A stretch of 36,446 nucleotides of DNA. It comes from Desulfobacteraceae bacterium. GTDB taxonomy: Bacteria; Desulfobacterota; Desulfobacteria; Desulfobacterales; Desulfobacteraceae. Position numbers and translations under genes: made by a program. Shown here one piece after another: positions 1 to 8,443 of the stretch; within the stretch, counting starts at the first letter, position 1, and every line of letters begins with the position of its first letter. The stretch is from positions 1 to 36,446 of the forward strand of contig PIVQ01000013.1 of the NCBI GenBank assembly GCA_003354055.1, in the 5' to 3' direction. The notes beneath the pieces are model-generated. The model made no database searches. It was not told the DNA's origin and worked only from the letters and a program-made list of their open reading frames with translations.

Positions 1-50
1 TTTTTATATTAAAAACAGTTGAATTTCAAGATGTAGGGGGGTGACAGTAA

Positions 51-221
51 TTGTCTGAATGGGTAAAAAGCGAGGACCGCTGGAACGGCGAGAACAGCCG
101 ATCAGCGGAGCTGCCAAAATTCGTGATGCGTGAGGACCTGTTGTGGACAAATACCTTGAAATATTCAGCCCGCTATGAGCAAGAATGGTATAATCATAAA
201 AAATGTGGTTTAATTCTGTAG
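51..221 (+). CDS. possible small hypothetical protein (56 aa, TTG start)
   Basis: This is a short open frame beginning with TTG directly after an in-frame TAA and ending with TAG. A purine-rich GGGGG tract lies about ten bases upstream and could serve as a weak ribosome binding site. The product would be polar, rich in Trp, Glu and Lys, and contains the segment LPKFVMREDLLW. I recognise no family. It runs convergently into the kinase gene that ends at 250. It could be a real small protein, the tail of a degraded gene, or chance, so confidence is low. Confidence 0.2.
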   Translation: MSEWVKSEDRWNGENSRSAELPKFVMREDLLWTNTLKYSARYEQEWYNHKKCGLIL

Positions 222-249
222 CCAGTTTTTTTGGGAGGAGCTCTTCAGG

Positions 250-2082
250 TTATCCAGGTAGTATGACCCTAACTAAAGTGCCAAGCTTTAGTTCTGATTC
301 AACTTCAATTCGTCCGTCGTATAGGGCAACAAGTCTTTTCGCAACTCCCAGGCCTAACCCCACGCCTTTGGTTGGTTTTGTAGAAAAAAAAGGTTCAAAA
401 ATATTGTTGAGTATTGCCTGGCTTATACCGGATCCATTGTCTTGAATTTTAACAATATTGTTATCATTGACATGGCTAATTTCGATATGAATTTTGGGGT
501 TGTTAATTTTTGTGTCAACCAGTGCGTCTCTGGCATTTAAAATTAAATTGCTGAAAATTGAATTCATGTGAATTTCATTTGATTCAAACACCAGTTTGTC
601 CTCTCCGTTGATGGAACAACTGATGCCATGCTCGGTAAAGTCTTTGCTATACTCCTCTCTTTTTTTATTCAGCAACTGCACAAGGTCAACAGGCGTCTTC
701 CCCGGAGTTATCTCATGAAGTCTTGAATAATCATAAATTTGTGCCGTTATGGCCAACCCTCTATCAATGTCGCTTGAGACACCTGAAATGATATCTGAAA
801 GGTGGTCTGCTATTTCATTGATCTGTTCTAATTCTCGGACTGAATTTGATATGGCTTTTTCTTTGGTCCTGCTGGATTTTTCAACCAATTGTGAGAAATT
901 TTTTATGAGGGTGCTGCAGCTCTCTTTTAGCGAGTCTGTAACGGTGCTGTCTCTATTTCGATAATGTGTTGCTGCCTTAATTTCCAACTGGGCGCCGGTC
1001 AGGGCGTTTCGCATTTCATGGGCAAACCCTCCAGTGATCTGATGCTCCATGGAACGCTTTTCCAATTCAGTTATCTCGGCCTGGGCTTTTAATACTTCAT
1101 TGGTTTTTTCTCTAACTTGTTGTTCAAGCAGTTTTGAATACTCATACAGTATGTCTGCTTGTTGGGACAGGGTGTCACGTGTTTCAATAGATGATGGAAC
1201 GTATTGCTTAAGAAATAATAAGAAATTGCCGATTCTGGGCAAAATATTTATATTTTCCCATTCACTCCGAATGATCGTTTTAGAACAATTATAGAGATCA
1301 CCTTTATTTGCTATTATAATTGTTTCCCCTGAAGGTTTGCTTTCTACAACATCTTTTTCCCATAAAATGCATTTCTCATTTGCAAGATACCTTTGTACGG
1401 CTGGATCCAATCCGGCATCTTTGGTGATTGTGATCCATTTTCCGGCTTTTTCCCCGTCAAAATATATAATTCCGTCGTCCTCTTCTATCTGATGGTTGAA
1501 TTGGGCAAAATCTTGTCTGAATTTTTTAAAGACATCAATAAAACTTGAAACAACCGATACTTTTGCCGGAGGCAGATCCTGTATTGTGGGAATGGCGGTA
1601 AATACACCCAGCCATGTATAGATCTGTGCAGAATCAATGAAGGATTCAAATCCTGGATAGATTTTATATTCAAGGATTGCCGACTGAGTATTCATTTCCA
1701 GGACACGAAATAGATCCACTTTGGAGGTCATGCTGACAAAATAAGGAATTGCTTTTACAATATATCCAATCGGCGGCAGTCTGAAGGCCGCGCTGACCAA
1801 ACCGTACGCATAGGACCCGAATTGATTAAAAGCCAAATCAAATGCTTTTGTCATGTCGTAATCCGGGATGCAGGCCCTATAATTTTTAATAATCCTGGAA
1901 AATGTACGAACATCCAACCATTGGCTTCTGCTGAGCAGTTTTTCCCTGGGGATTTCAATACCCTCAAAAAACTTCTCAATTCCAGTTCCATGTTTCAGTA
2001 AATATTGCCAGATTAAAATAATTTCTCTGGCAGAATATACAGGGTCATTCAGCCCCAAAGATTTTTTTCTTTTTTTGAACAT
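250..2082 (-). CDS. cytoplasmic sensor histidine kinase, AraC-type ligand-binding-like N-terminus
   Basis: This is a soluble 610-residue histidine kinase with no membrane segments. Residues ~20-190 resemble the ligand-binding domain found at the N-terminus of some AraC/OruR-type regulators, so a small cytoplasmic effector is the likely signal (inference). A coiled-coil linker spans ~303-345. The phosphoacceptor is His355 in GFAHEMRNALTG. The ATPase domain shows an N box (~511-522, SNLILNARDAL), a G1 box (QDNGSGI, ~547-553), an F box (FEPFFSTK) and a G2 box (GVGLGLG, ~573-579). It is an ungapped paralogue, over at least the first 360 residues, of the kinase at 3674-5506. It diverges from the permease at 2207 across a promoter region with two palindromes. 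Its partner is probably the response regulator at 5528-7003, since no other regulator lies nearby. The start codon lacks a strong ribosome binding site. Confidence 0.9.
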   Translation of the reverse strand: MFKKRKKSLGLNDPVYSAREIILIWQYLLKHGTGIEKFFEGIEIPREKLLSRSQWLDVRTFSRIIKNYRACIPDYDMTKAFDLAFNQFGSYAYGLVSAAFRLPPIGYIVKAIPYFVSMTSKVDLFRVLEMNTQSAILEYKIYPGFESFIDSAQIYTWLGVFTAIPTIQDLPPAKVSVVSSFIDVFKKFRQDFAQFNHQIEEDDGIIYFDGEKAGKWITITKDAGLDPAVQRYLANEKCILWEKDVVESKPSGETIIIANKGDLYNCSKTIIRSEWENINILPRIGNFLLFLKQYVPSSIETRDTLSQQADILYEYSKLLEQQVREKTNEVLKAQAEITELEKRSMEHQITGGFAHEMRNALTGAQLEIKAATHYRNRDSTVTDSLKESCSTLIKNFSQLVEKSSRTKEKAISNSVRELEQINEIADHLSDIISGVSSDIDRGLAITAQIYDYSRLHEITPGKTPVDLVQLLNKKREEYSKDFTEHGISCSINGEDKLVFESNEIHMNSIFSNLILNARDALVDTKINNPKIHIEISHVNDNNIVKIQDNGSGISQAILNNIFEPFFSTKPTKGVGLGLGVAKRLVALYDGRIEVESELKLGTLVRVILPG

Positions 2083-2110
2083 TATATATACGTATGAATA
2101 AAATCAAATT

Positions 2111-2122
2111 CTGGCATGCCAG
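2111..2122. promoter_or_regulatory. perfect 12-bp palindrome in a divergent promoter region
   Basis: CTGGCATGCCAG is a perfect 6+6 palindrome. It lies 29 bp upstream of the kinase start (2082, minus strand) and 85 bp upstream of the permease start (2207, plus strand). Its position between divergent genes suits a dimeric regulator's operator. The binding protein is unknown. Confidence 0.35.
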
Positions 2123-2136
2123 TGGTGTTTTGTAAT

Positions 2137-2163
2137 TATGCAATTATAAAATACAATTGCATA
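2137..2163. promoter_or_regulatory. inverted repeat TATGCAATT-N9-AATTGCATA upstream of permease
   Basis: Two perfect 9-bp arms, TATGCAATT (2137-2145) and AATTGCATA (2155-2163), are separated by nine bases. The element ends 43 bp before the permease start, where a repressor or activator could act on that gene and on the divergent kinase. The spacing fits a dimeric helix-turn-helix protein. The regulator cannot be named from the sequence. Confidence 0.4.
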
Positions 2164-2206
2164 CAAATGATTTTTTGGATAGGTATAAATCCTAAAAAGG
2201 AAAGAA

Positions 2207-3619
2207 ATGAATTCCAAATTGGAAAAGGAGGATTTAGTGCTGTTCAAAACACATGAGCACCCCGTGAGGTCACCTCAATTAAAACGTGTTCTCGGGCTTC
2301 CGGCACTGACCTTTATCACCATTGGATTTATCATCGGTGGGGGGGTATTTGTTTTTACGGGCATTGTCTTCAGGATCACAGGTCCTGCCTTGCCCATCGC
2401 ATATGCCCTGGCAGGCATTACGGTTTTTATGAGCATACTTCCTATGGCTATGCTGGGATCTGCAATACCATGCAATGGTGCCAATTATAAATATCCCAGC
2501 CGGCTGTTTTCTCCTGTTATTGCCTTTGTGGGATCGTGGACATTTACATTGTGCGCTTTTTTCGGCCTCATTCCCTTGCTGGTAAATGGATGTGTTACCT
2601 ATATCCAATCCTTTTTTCCCGATATTCCTTCATTGTCTGCTGCCCTAATATTGTTAACTTTTTTTTATCTGGTCAATCTTTTGGGGGTGAAGATTGCGGC
2701 AATTATCCAGGGAATCTTGCTCCTTGTCCAGCTAAGTGCGCTGTTGCTGTACAGCGCGACAGGGCTTATCGAGTTGGACCTGATGCACTTTGATGATATC
2801 TGGCAGCAAGGTGCGGGTAATATCCTGTTGGGGGCTTCACTGCTGACCTTTACCTATACAGGTGCCAATGCCATCATTGAGCTTGGCGGCGATATTATTC
2901 ATCCCCGGCAAAGCATTCCCAGGGCATTTTTTATCTCATTTCCCATAGTTGCTTTGGTATATATTCTTGTAGCGATTGCCACTGCAGGGATGGTAACTGT
3001 TGAAATGCCAAATGAATCTAAAGAAACGTTGATTCAGGTCAGCAGCATGATGTTCAAAGAACCCGGTAGAATATTTTTTGTATTTGGTGGTGCGGTTGTC
3101 GCCCTTGTTACCACCTTAAATGCCTTATTCATAACCGGATCAAAATCTTTTTTAGTGATTGTCCAGGACAACCTGCTTCCCCAATCCCTTGGGAAACTCA
3201 GCCCAAAACTCAATACCCCGTACCGTGTGCTGACCCTTTTTTGGATCATTTCTGTTCTGGGAACTGTGTTGCGGCTATCGCCCGAGACCTTGACCGCATA
3301 TTCCTCGCTGGGCGCATTGACCATAATGATTCCCATTCAGCTCGTTGCGTTGACTTTTTATAAAAAACACCCGGATCTTTATACTGCCGCGGCTTTCAAG
3401 TTAAAAGGTGTCTGGCAGTTCATCTGTCCTTTGACTGGGATTCTAACGGCTCTTTTTTTTGGTGTTGTTATTCTTGTTGATCTGGGGTCACTCTACAAAA
3501 TCAGCGGTTTTTTCCTGTTTATGCTCTCAGGTACAATTTATTTCTATTGGCGCAAGCATTATCTGCTTAAAAACGGTATTGATCTGAACAGGCTAAAAAA
3601 CAAAAATGACTGGTCATAA
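2207..3619 (+). CDS. APC superfamily amino acid permease
   Basis: This 470-residue integral membrane protein has about twelve hydrophobic segments and belongs to the amino acid-polyamine-organocation superfamily. The first membrane helix carries the family's glycine-rich substrate-binding stretch (TIGFIIGGGVFVFTGI, residues ~37-52). The length is normal for the family. The likely role is uptake or exchange of an amino acid or related organic cation at the inner membrane; the substrate cannot be told from sequence. AAGGAAAG precedes the ATG. It sits between two paralogous soluble kinases and diverges from the first, which suggests the kinases sense the transported solute or a derivative (inference). 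Confidence 0.88.
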   Translation: MNSKLEKEDLVLFKTHEHPVRSPQLKRVLGLPALTFITIGFIIGGGVFVFTGIVFRITGPALPIAYALAGITVFMSILPMAMLGSAIPCNGANYKYPSRLFSPVIAFVGSWTFTLCAFFGLIPLLVNGCVTYIQSFFPDIPSLSAALILLTFFYLVNLLGVKIAAIIQGILLLVQLSALLLYSATGLIELDLMHFDDIWQQGAGNILLGASLLTFTYTGANAIIELGGDIIHPRQSIPRAFFISFPIVALVYILVAIATAGMVTVEMPNESKETLIQVSSMMFKEPGRIFFVFGGAVVALVTTLNALFITGSKSFLVIVQDNLLPQSLGKLSPKLNTPYRVLTLFWIISVLGTVLRLSPETLTAYSSLGALTIMIPIQLVALTFYKKHPDLYTAAAFKLKGVWQFICPLTGILTALFFGVVILVDLGSLYKISGFFLFMLSGTIYFYWRKHYLLKNGIDLNRLKNKNDWS

Positions 3620-3673
3620 AACAAGGGGTTGAAAAAAAGAGACCAGAAGGCGCTGCCAACCCATTGATATGTT

Positions 3674-5506
3674 TTATTTGGGTAAGACCACATCAAATTG
3701 AGTGCTGATTCCCGGTTTGGATTTAACTGTGATTTGCCCACGGTACAGGGTCACGAGACGCTTGACAACGCCAAGGCCAAAGCCGGTTCCTGAGGCGGGC
3801 TTGGTGGAAAAGAAGGGTTCAAAGATCTCTTTTATGAATGCCTTTTGAATACCGGGCCCGTTATCCTGAACAGATATTTGTACCTGATCGGTCATATCCT
3901 TGATGTGGATATGGATTTGGGGATGATTTGTTTTATCATCCACTAAGGCATCCCTGGCATTGAGTATCAAATTGCTGAAAATGGAATTAAAATGAACTTC
4001 ATCTGCCTTTAAAAACAGATTGTCCCTGCTGCTGACCGTGTATTTGATCCCATGTTTGACAAACTCATTTTTATATTCATGTTTAAATTTTTTAAACATT
4101 TTAACAATATCAAGGGGGGTATCCCCTACCTGGATTATGTTCAGTTTAGAATAATTGTGGATCTGTGTTGTGATGGACAGTCCGCGTTCAATATCATTTA
4201 AAATGCCGGAGAGGGTATCGGCAAGGTGATCGGCCGTGACATTTATTTTTTCGAGTTTTTTGATAACATCCGATACAATTCTTTCTTGAGGGATATGGTA
4301 TTGCTCGGCCAGTGTCAGCCATTTTTCAACCAGTGTGCTTGTATGGTCTTTAATGATTTCAGTCGATGTCTTCTCACTATTTTGATAATGGGTTGCCGCT
4401 TCGATTTCAAGCTGGGCTCCGGTGAGTGCATTCCGCATTTCATGGGCAAACCCGCTGGTTATCCGGTGTTCAACAGACCACTTTTCAAGTTCAATGATTT
4501 TTGCATGGGCTTTGGACACTTCCCGGGTTTTTTCTCTCACCCGTTGTTCAAGTATCCTTGAATGCGTGTGCAGTTTATTGGATTGTCTGAATAATGCCTC
4601 CCTGGATTTTAAAAATACACCCAGGTATTGTTTGGAATATAAAAGAAAACTGTTCAACCTGGCTAAAAAAGGTTTGTTCTCCCAATCCAGGCGGTATAGT
4701 GTCTTGGTGCAATTGTACAGGTCTCCTTTCCGGGCAATAATAATTTGCTTTCCTGATTTTTTGGTGTCTATGACATCCTTTTCCCACAAGATGCACCTTT
4801 CATTGGCCAGGTGTTTGTGAATCACTGGATCCAACTTGATGTCCTTGTTTACGGTAATCCATCTGCCTGCAACCGCTTCATCCAAATAAATAACACCATT
4901 TTTTTCTGTTACTTGATGATGAAATTGGGAAAAATCATGTTCAAATTTTTTAAAAACATCTATAAAACTGGCTACAACAGTCACCTTTGCCGGCGGCATG
5001 CCATGAAGCTTGGGCAGGACTGCAAAAACACCCTGAAAACTATAAACATGGGCAGTATTTATAAATGGTTCAAACCCGGGATAGATTGTATATTCTAAAA
5101 TTGCCGAGCAGCGGTTAAACTCCAGAATGCGGAATAAATCAATTTTTGAGGCAGTGCTGACAAAATAGGGGATCGCCTTGATGATGTATTTAAAGGAGGA
5201 CAGCCTGAAGATTGCGCTGATTAATCCATAGGCATCTGATCCAAACATCTCATAGGAAATATCAAAGGCCTGTGTAAGATCATAATCAGGAAGGCATAAC
5301 CGGTAATTCTGCTGCATTTTAGCTTGGGTGTGGATATCCTGCCATTCATGTTCATCTAAAATTCTGTGCCGGGGAATATCAACCCCGTCAAAGTATCTTT
5401 CTATTCCCGTTCCGTGTTTCAGCAAATACTGCCAGACAAGAATGAACTGTCTGGAGGAATATACCGGGTCATTCAAACGAAGTGGTTTGGTTTTTTTTTT
5501 TAACAC
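3674..5506 (-). CDS. cytoplasmic sensor histidine kinase, paralogue of the 250-2082 kinase
   Basis: This is a second 610-residue soluble histidine kinase, collinear with the one at 250-2082 and sharing roughly half or more of its residues, including the LNDPVYS start region and WQYLLKHGTGIE. It has the same AraC-ligand-domain-like N-terminus (~20-190), a coiled coil (~303-345), His355 in GFAHEMRNALTG, and ATPase boxes SNLILNARDAL, QDNGPGI and FEPFFSTKPASGTGFGLG. The start is GTG with AAGGA seven bases upstream. Codons 2-6 form an 11-base A run, a possible slippage site. It lies 21 bp downstream of the sigma-54 response regulator on the same strand, so the two very probably form a kinase-regulator operon. 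It converges with the permease, leaving 54 bp between the genes. Confidence 0.9.
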   Translation of the reverse strand: MLKKKTKPLRLNDPVYSSRQFILVWQYLLKHGTGIERYFDGVDIPRHRILDEHEWQDIHTQAKMQQNYRLCLPDYDLTQAFDISYEMFGSDAYGLISAIFRLSSFKYIIKAIPYFVSTASKIDLFRILEFNRCSAILEYTIYPGFEPFINTAHVYSFQGVFAVLPKLHGMPPAKVTVVASFIDVFKKFEHDFSQFHHQVTEKNGVIYLDEAVAGRWITVNKDIKLDPVIHKHLANERCILWEKDVIDTKKSGKQIIIARKGDLYNCTKTLYRLDWENKPFLARLNSFLLYSKQYLGVFLKSREALFRQSNKLHTHSRILEQRVREKTREVSKAHAKIIELEKWSVEHRITSGFAHEMRNALTGAQLEIEAATHYQNSEKTSTEIIKDHTSTLVEKWLTLAEQYHIPQERIVSDVIKKLEKINVTADHLADTLSGILNDIERGLSITTQIHNYSKLNIIQVGDTPLDIVKMFKKFKHEYKNEFVKHGIKYTVSSRDNLFLKADEVHFNSIFSNLILNARDALVDDKTNHPQIHIHIKDMTDQVQISVQDNGPGIQKAFIKEIFEPFFSTKPASGTGFGLGVVKRLVTLYRGQITVKSKPGISTQFDVVLPK

Positions 5507-5527
5507 GCAGAATCCTTTACCAGTGGC

Positions 5528-7003
5528 CTAACGGATATGATAGCGTTTGATTTTGTTGTTCAAACCCACTCTGCTAATGCCCAGAGCCCGTGATGTAATC
5601 GTTTTGTTTCCGTTATGCTGTTCAAGGGCCTCTTGAATTATTTTTTTCTCAAACATACTGACCTGCTCCTTAAGTGTTTTTCCAGGGCCATGATACTCTG
5701 CACTCTGTTTAGCATGGGTGACCATATGTTCTGAGAAATGGCATAGCTCAATAATCTTTCCGGAACTGCCCACCATTACCATGGCCCGTTCGATTTCATT
5801 TTCAAGTTCCCTTACATTTCCTGGAAAGGGATAATTCATCAATGCCGAAAGTGCATCATCACTGATTGAATTGATGGATGTCTTGTATTTCTGGTTATAT
5901 TTTTCCAGCAAAAAACGGGCCAGCAATGGTATATCTTCTTTTATCTCCCTCAAAGGGGGAGGGGAGATCGTAAAAACATTTAGCCGGTAATACAGGTCTT
6001 CCCTGAACCGTCCTTCCCTTACTTCATTTAAAAGGGATTTGTTTGTTGCGGAAATCAGCCGGACATCAATATATTTTTTTGTATTACTTCCAACGGGTTT
6101 GATTTCACCTTCCTGAAGCAGTCTTAGCAGCTTTGCCTGCATGGGAAAGGAAAGATCGCCAATTTCATCCAGGAAAACACATCCTCTGTCAGCCATTTCA
6201 AAAAGGCCTTTTTTATTAGAAATAGCGCCTGTAAATGATCCTTTTTTATGCCCGAAGAATTCGCTTTCAAATAAATGGTCTGGAATGGCAGCGCAATTTT
6301 GTATGAATAAATCCTTATCTGCCCTGCGGCTGTTGGCATGGATAATATTTGCAACCAATTCTTTGCCCGTGCCTGTTTCCCCATGAATTAATACGGTGAT
6401 ATCGGAATGCATGGCTTTTTTACACATCTCTTTGAGCGCTGCCATTTTGGGGCTGACGCCTTTGAGCGCATCGGGTTGATACCGGGATTGAAGCTGTTTT
6501 TTTAAAAGACTGGTATATTTTTTGCGCTGTTCTATATCGTTTTTAAGATCTTCTTTTAATTTTTTTTCGTCCAGTACCTGCTTATAGGCCTTTACCGCTT
6601 TTTCAATGGTAGATTCTATGGCCAGTATATTTTCGCCTTTGCCAAAGTATCCCTGGGGGTTATATTTATTCAATATTAGTTTAATGTCGTGATCGTCTTG
6701 AAATCCTGTATAAAAGACAATGGGTATGCCAGGGACGGTTTCTTTGAGCCTGGGGTATACATCAAACCCGCTTTGCCCATTCATTTTGATATCAAGAATA
6801 ATGCAGTGAACCTCAGATTTTAATAGTGCGTCAATTCCCTGAGCCCCGCTTTCAGCGGAGATTACATTATATTTAAATTTGAAATACCGTTGCAGCCCCC
6901 TTTGAATGGATGTGTCATCATCGATGATCAGAATAGAATCCCGGGTGTTTCCAACGACTTCAGGGTCTGAGAACGTTTTGAGCAGATCATTTGCACTGAG
7001 CAT
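5528..7003 (-). CDS. sigma-54-dependent response regulator (REC-AAA+-Fis), NtrC/AtoC type
   Basis: This 491-residue NtrC-class activator has three parts. The receiver domain (~22-140) has the acidic cluster DDD at 28-30, phosphoacceptor Asp71 (CIILDIKMNG), Thr99 and Lys122. The AAA+ domain has Walker A GETGTGKE (208-215), a sigma-54 contact loop written GSFTGA (255-260) instead of GAFTGA, Walker B CVFLDEIGD (275-283) and the FREDLYYRLNVF segment. The C-terminus is a Fis-type helix-turn-helix (NGNKTITSRALGISRVGLNNKI). AGGAGA precedes the ATG. It is co-transcribed with the kinase at 3674-5506. A near-consensus sigma-54 promoter at 7242-7257, just upstream of this gene but facing away, makes the phosphoesterase at 7351 a candidate target. 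Confidence 0.95.
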   Translation of the reverse strand: MLSANDLLKTFSDPEVVGNTRDSILIIDDDTSIQRGLQRYFKFKYNVISAESGAQGIDALLKSEVHCIILDIKMNGQSGFDVYPRLKETVPGIPIVFYTGFQDDHDIKLILNKYNPQGYFGKGENILAIESTIEKAVKAYKQVLDEKKLKEDLKNDIEQRKKYTSLLKKQLQSRYQPDALKGVSPKMAALKEMCKKAMHSDITVLIHGETGTGKELVANIIHANSRRADKDLFIQNCAAIPDHLFESEFFGHKKGSFTGAISNKKGLFEMADRGCVFLDEIGDLSFPMQAKLLRLLQEGEIKPVGSNTKKYIDVRLISATNKSLLNEVREGRFREDLYYRLNVFTISPPPLREIKEDIPLLARFLLEKYNQKYKTSINSISDDALSALMNYPFPGNVRELENEIERAMVMVGSSGKIIELCHFSEHMVTHAKQSAEYHGPGKTLKEQVSMFEKKIIQEALEQHNGNKTITSRALGISRVGLNNKIKRYHIR

Positions 7004-7104
7004 TCTTTGTCTCCTGTAAACTGATTAGAAAGTTTACACTTGAAAGATTTTGATTGAAAAGCCTTATGATATCGGACTATTGAGATGCTTTTCTCTTTAA
7101 TTGA

Positions 7105-7123
7105 CTGATAAGTATGTTATCAG
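7105..7123. promoter_or_regulatory. inverted repeat CTGATAA-N5-TTATCAG
   Basis: Perfect 7-bp arms with a 5-bp spacer lie 102 bp upstream of the response-regulator start (7003, minus strand) and about 120 bp upstream of the putative sigma-54 promoter at 7242. It is a plausible enhancer or operator for the adjacent NtrC-type regulator, but no footprint or second copy supports this. The rest of 7004-7350 shows nothing else I can name. Confidence 0.35.
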
Positions 7124-7241
7124 TTTGAAGATTACAGTCAAGAATCAATTAATTATAGTTTTTCTGGAAAATATAAATTTTATTCCGTTCTTATTTGTTT
7201 CCGGCCTTTTTTGAGAAAATCGCAATACAGGACAAAGGGCT

Positions 7242-7257
7242 TGGCACAATAAATGCT
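7242..7257 (+). promoter_or_regulatory. putative sigma-54 (-24/-12) promoter
   Basis: TGGCACAATAAATGCT matches the sigma-54 consensus TGGCACRNNNNTTGCW at every specified base but one, with the invariant GG and GC dinucleotides correctly spaced. It faces right and would start transcription near 7269, giving an ~80-base leader before the phosphoesterase ATG at 7351. The neighbouring regulator (5528-7003) is a sigma-54 activator, which strengthens the call. Function is inferred. Confidence 0.6.
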
Positions 7258-7350
7258 CTCCTTGCTGAGTAAGCTTTAAAGACAGTCTGAACGTTCTGGG
7301 AGAGAAGTACAAATATCGGGTTATTAAATCTAAATAAAAAGGAAGCTGCA

Positions 7351-8190
7351 ATGGCGAAAATCTTACACCTAAGTGATTTGCACCTTGGCTATGAAAAAAA
7401 GGATGACTATAGAACAAATAGGAATTTTAAAATAATCATAAGTAACATTATTGAATCCAACGAAATGGATAGTGACTCCTGCGCAATCGTTATTACAGGA
7501 GACATTGCGCACAATGCTGTTTTGGCGGATTATGAGTATACATATGCGGGATTGGAGGAGCTGAAAAATAACGGGTATAAGGTGTATATAGTTCCTGGCA
7601 ACCATGATTACAGAGCCCCAGGTTTAGGCTATAGACGGTCTGCAATTAATAAATACAATGAGGTGTTTCATCAGGGTGAAGAACCGCAATATCCAATAAT
7701 TGACGAGTTTGACGATCTTATCCTGATTGGACTCAATTCATTTGAGGGTAAATTTATTAAAAATGGCATTGAAGTTGAAGCCTCAGGCACGCCGATGGGT
7801 AAACTTGGAGAAAGACAGCTTCTCTCGTTAAAGACGAATCTAGAAAAATTGGGAAAGAAAAGTGGCAAAAAGATTATTCTATATTTCCACCATCACCCGT
7901 TCAAATTTCTTCAATTGCAAGACAGTGACCCGGACAAAGGAGACAATGGGATTAATTTAAAAGAGATTATCAAATCGCATAATTCAAACGAAACCAGCAA
8001 AGCCAAGATTGAATGTTTACTTTATGGCCATAATCATGGAGGCAAAACCAAGCATGGTAAATGGGATGTTATTCGGTGCTATGACGGAAGTTCATCCACC
8101 CAAAGACATACTGGCAAAGACGCCAAGCAGCGTCTCATAGATTTTAGCTGCAACAATCCTGAAGAAGACATTGATCTTAACTGGATATGA
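7351..8190 (+). CDS. calcineurin-like metallophosphoesterase
   Basis: This 279-residue soluble protein carries the full metallophosphoesterase signature for a two-metal active site: DLH at 9-11 (SDLHLG), GD in ITGDIAHNA, GNHD in VPGNHDYRAP, His-rich FHHHPFKF, and GHNH in LYGHNHGG. These enzymes hydrolyse phosphomono- or diesters, including cyclic nucleotides and nucleic acids; the substrate here cannot be assigned. AAGGA precedes the ATG by about eight bases. It appears to be monocistronic behind a putative sigma-54 promoter and is followed 35 bp later by the first copy of a palindromic repeat. The protein ends soon after the catalytic domain, so no partner domain is fused. Confidence 0.9.
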   Translation: MAKILHLSDLHLGYEKKDDYRTNRNFKIIISNIIESNEMDSDSCAIVITGDIAHNAVLADYEYTYAGLEELKNNGYKVYIVPGNHDYRAPGLGYRRSAINKYNEVFHQGEEPQYPIIDEFDDLILIGLNSFEGKFIKNGIEVEASGTPMGKLGERQLLSLKTNLEKLGKKSGKKIILYFHHHPFKFLQLQDSDPDKGDNGINLKEIIKSHNSNETSKAKIECLLYGHNHGGKTKHGKWDVIRCYDGSSSTQRHTGKDAKQRLIDFSCNNPEEDIDLNWI

Positions 8191-8224
8191 TTATTCACCA
8201 TAAAGAATAATTTGATGGCAGCTA

Positions 8225-8340
8225 AGGCACAGGTTCATAAATAAATCACCCAGGCAATTGGAGCAGCATTTTTATTGACCGCCTGACATGTGGGATTATC
8301 GATTTTATGCTGGGTGATTTGGTTTTGATACCCTGCCTAA
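8225..8340. repeat. 116-bp palindromic repeat, copy 1
   Basis: This segment matches 11177-11292 without gaps at about 94% identity (7 differences in 116). It contains perfect 11-bp inverted arms AAATCACCCAG (8243-8253) and CTGGGTGATTT (8310-8320), and degenerate outer ends AAGGCA and TGCCTAA. It starts 35 bp after a stop codon. It could be a small non-autonomous mobile element or a structured 3' end element. With its partner it brackets the three-gene coiled-coil cluster. No clear target-site duplication was seen. Confidence 0.75.
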
Positions 8341-8389
8341 ATTAAATAAAGCCCAACCACGGCATTAAGGGCGATGGTAAAAAAACACC

Positions 8390-8406
8390 GCGCCTCACGC
8401 AGGCGC
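8390..8406. promoter_or_regulatory. GC hairpin upstream of the lipoprotein cluster
   Basis: GCGCCT (8390-8395) and AGGCGC (8401-8406) form a perfect 6-bp stem with a 5-base loop. It is flanked on the left by an A7 run and lies 37 bases upstream of the ATG at 8444. On the minus strand it would read as a stem followed by a T run, resembling a terminator, though nothing obvious is transcribed that way. It may influence leader structure of the downstream operon. Confidence 0.3.
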
Positions 8407-8443
8407 TGATATCGTCCTTATCACACACAATAGGAGGTTCATT

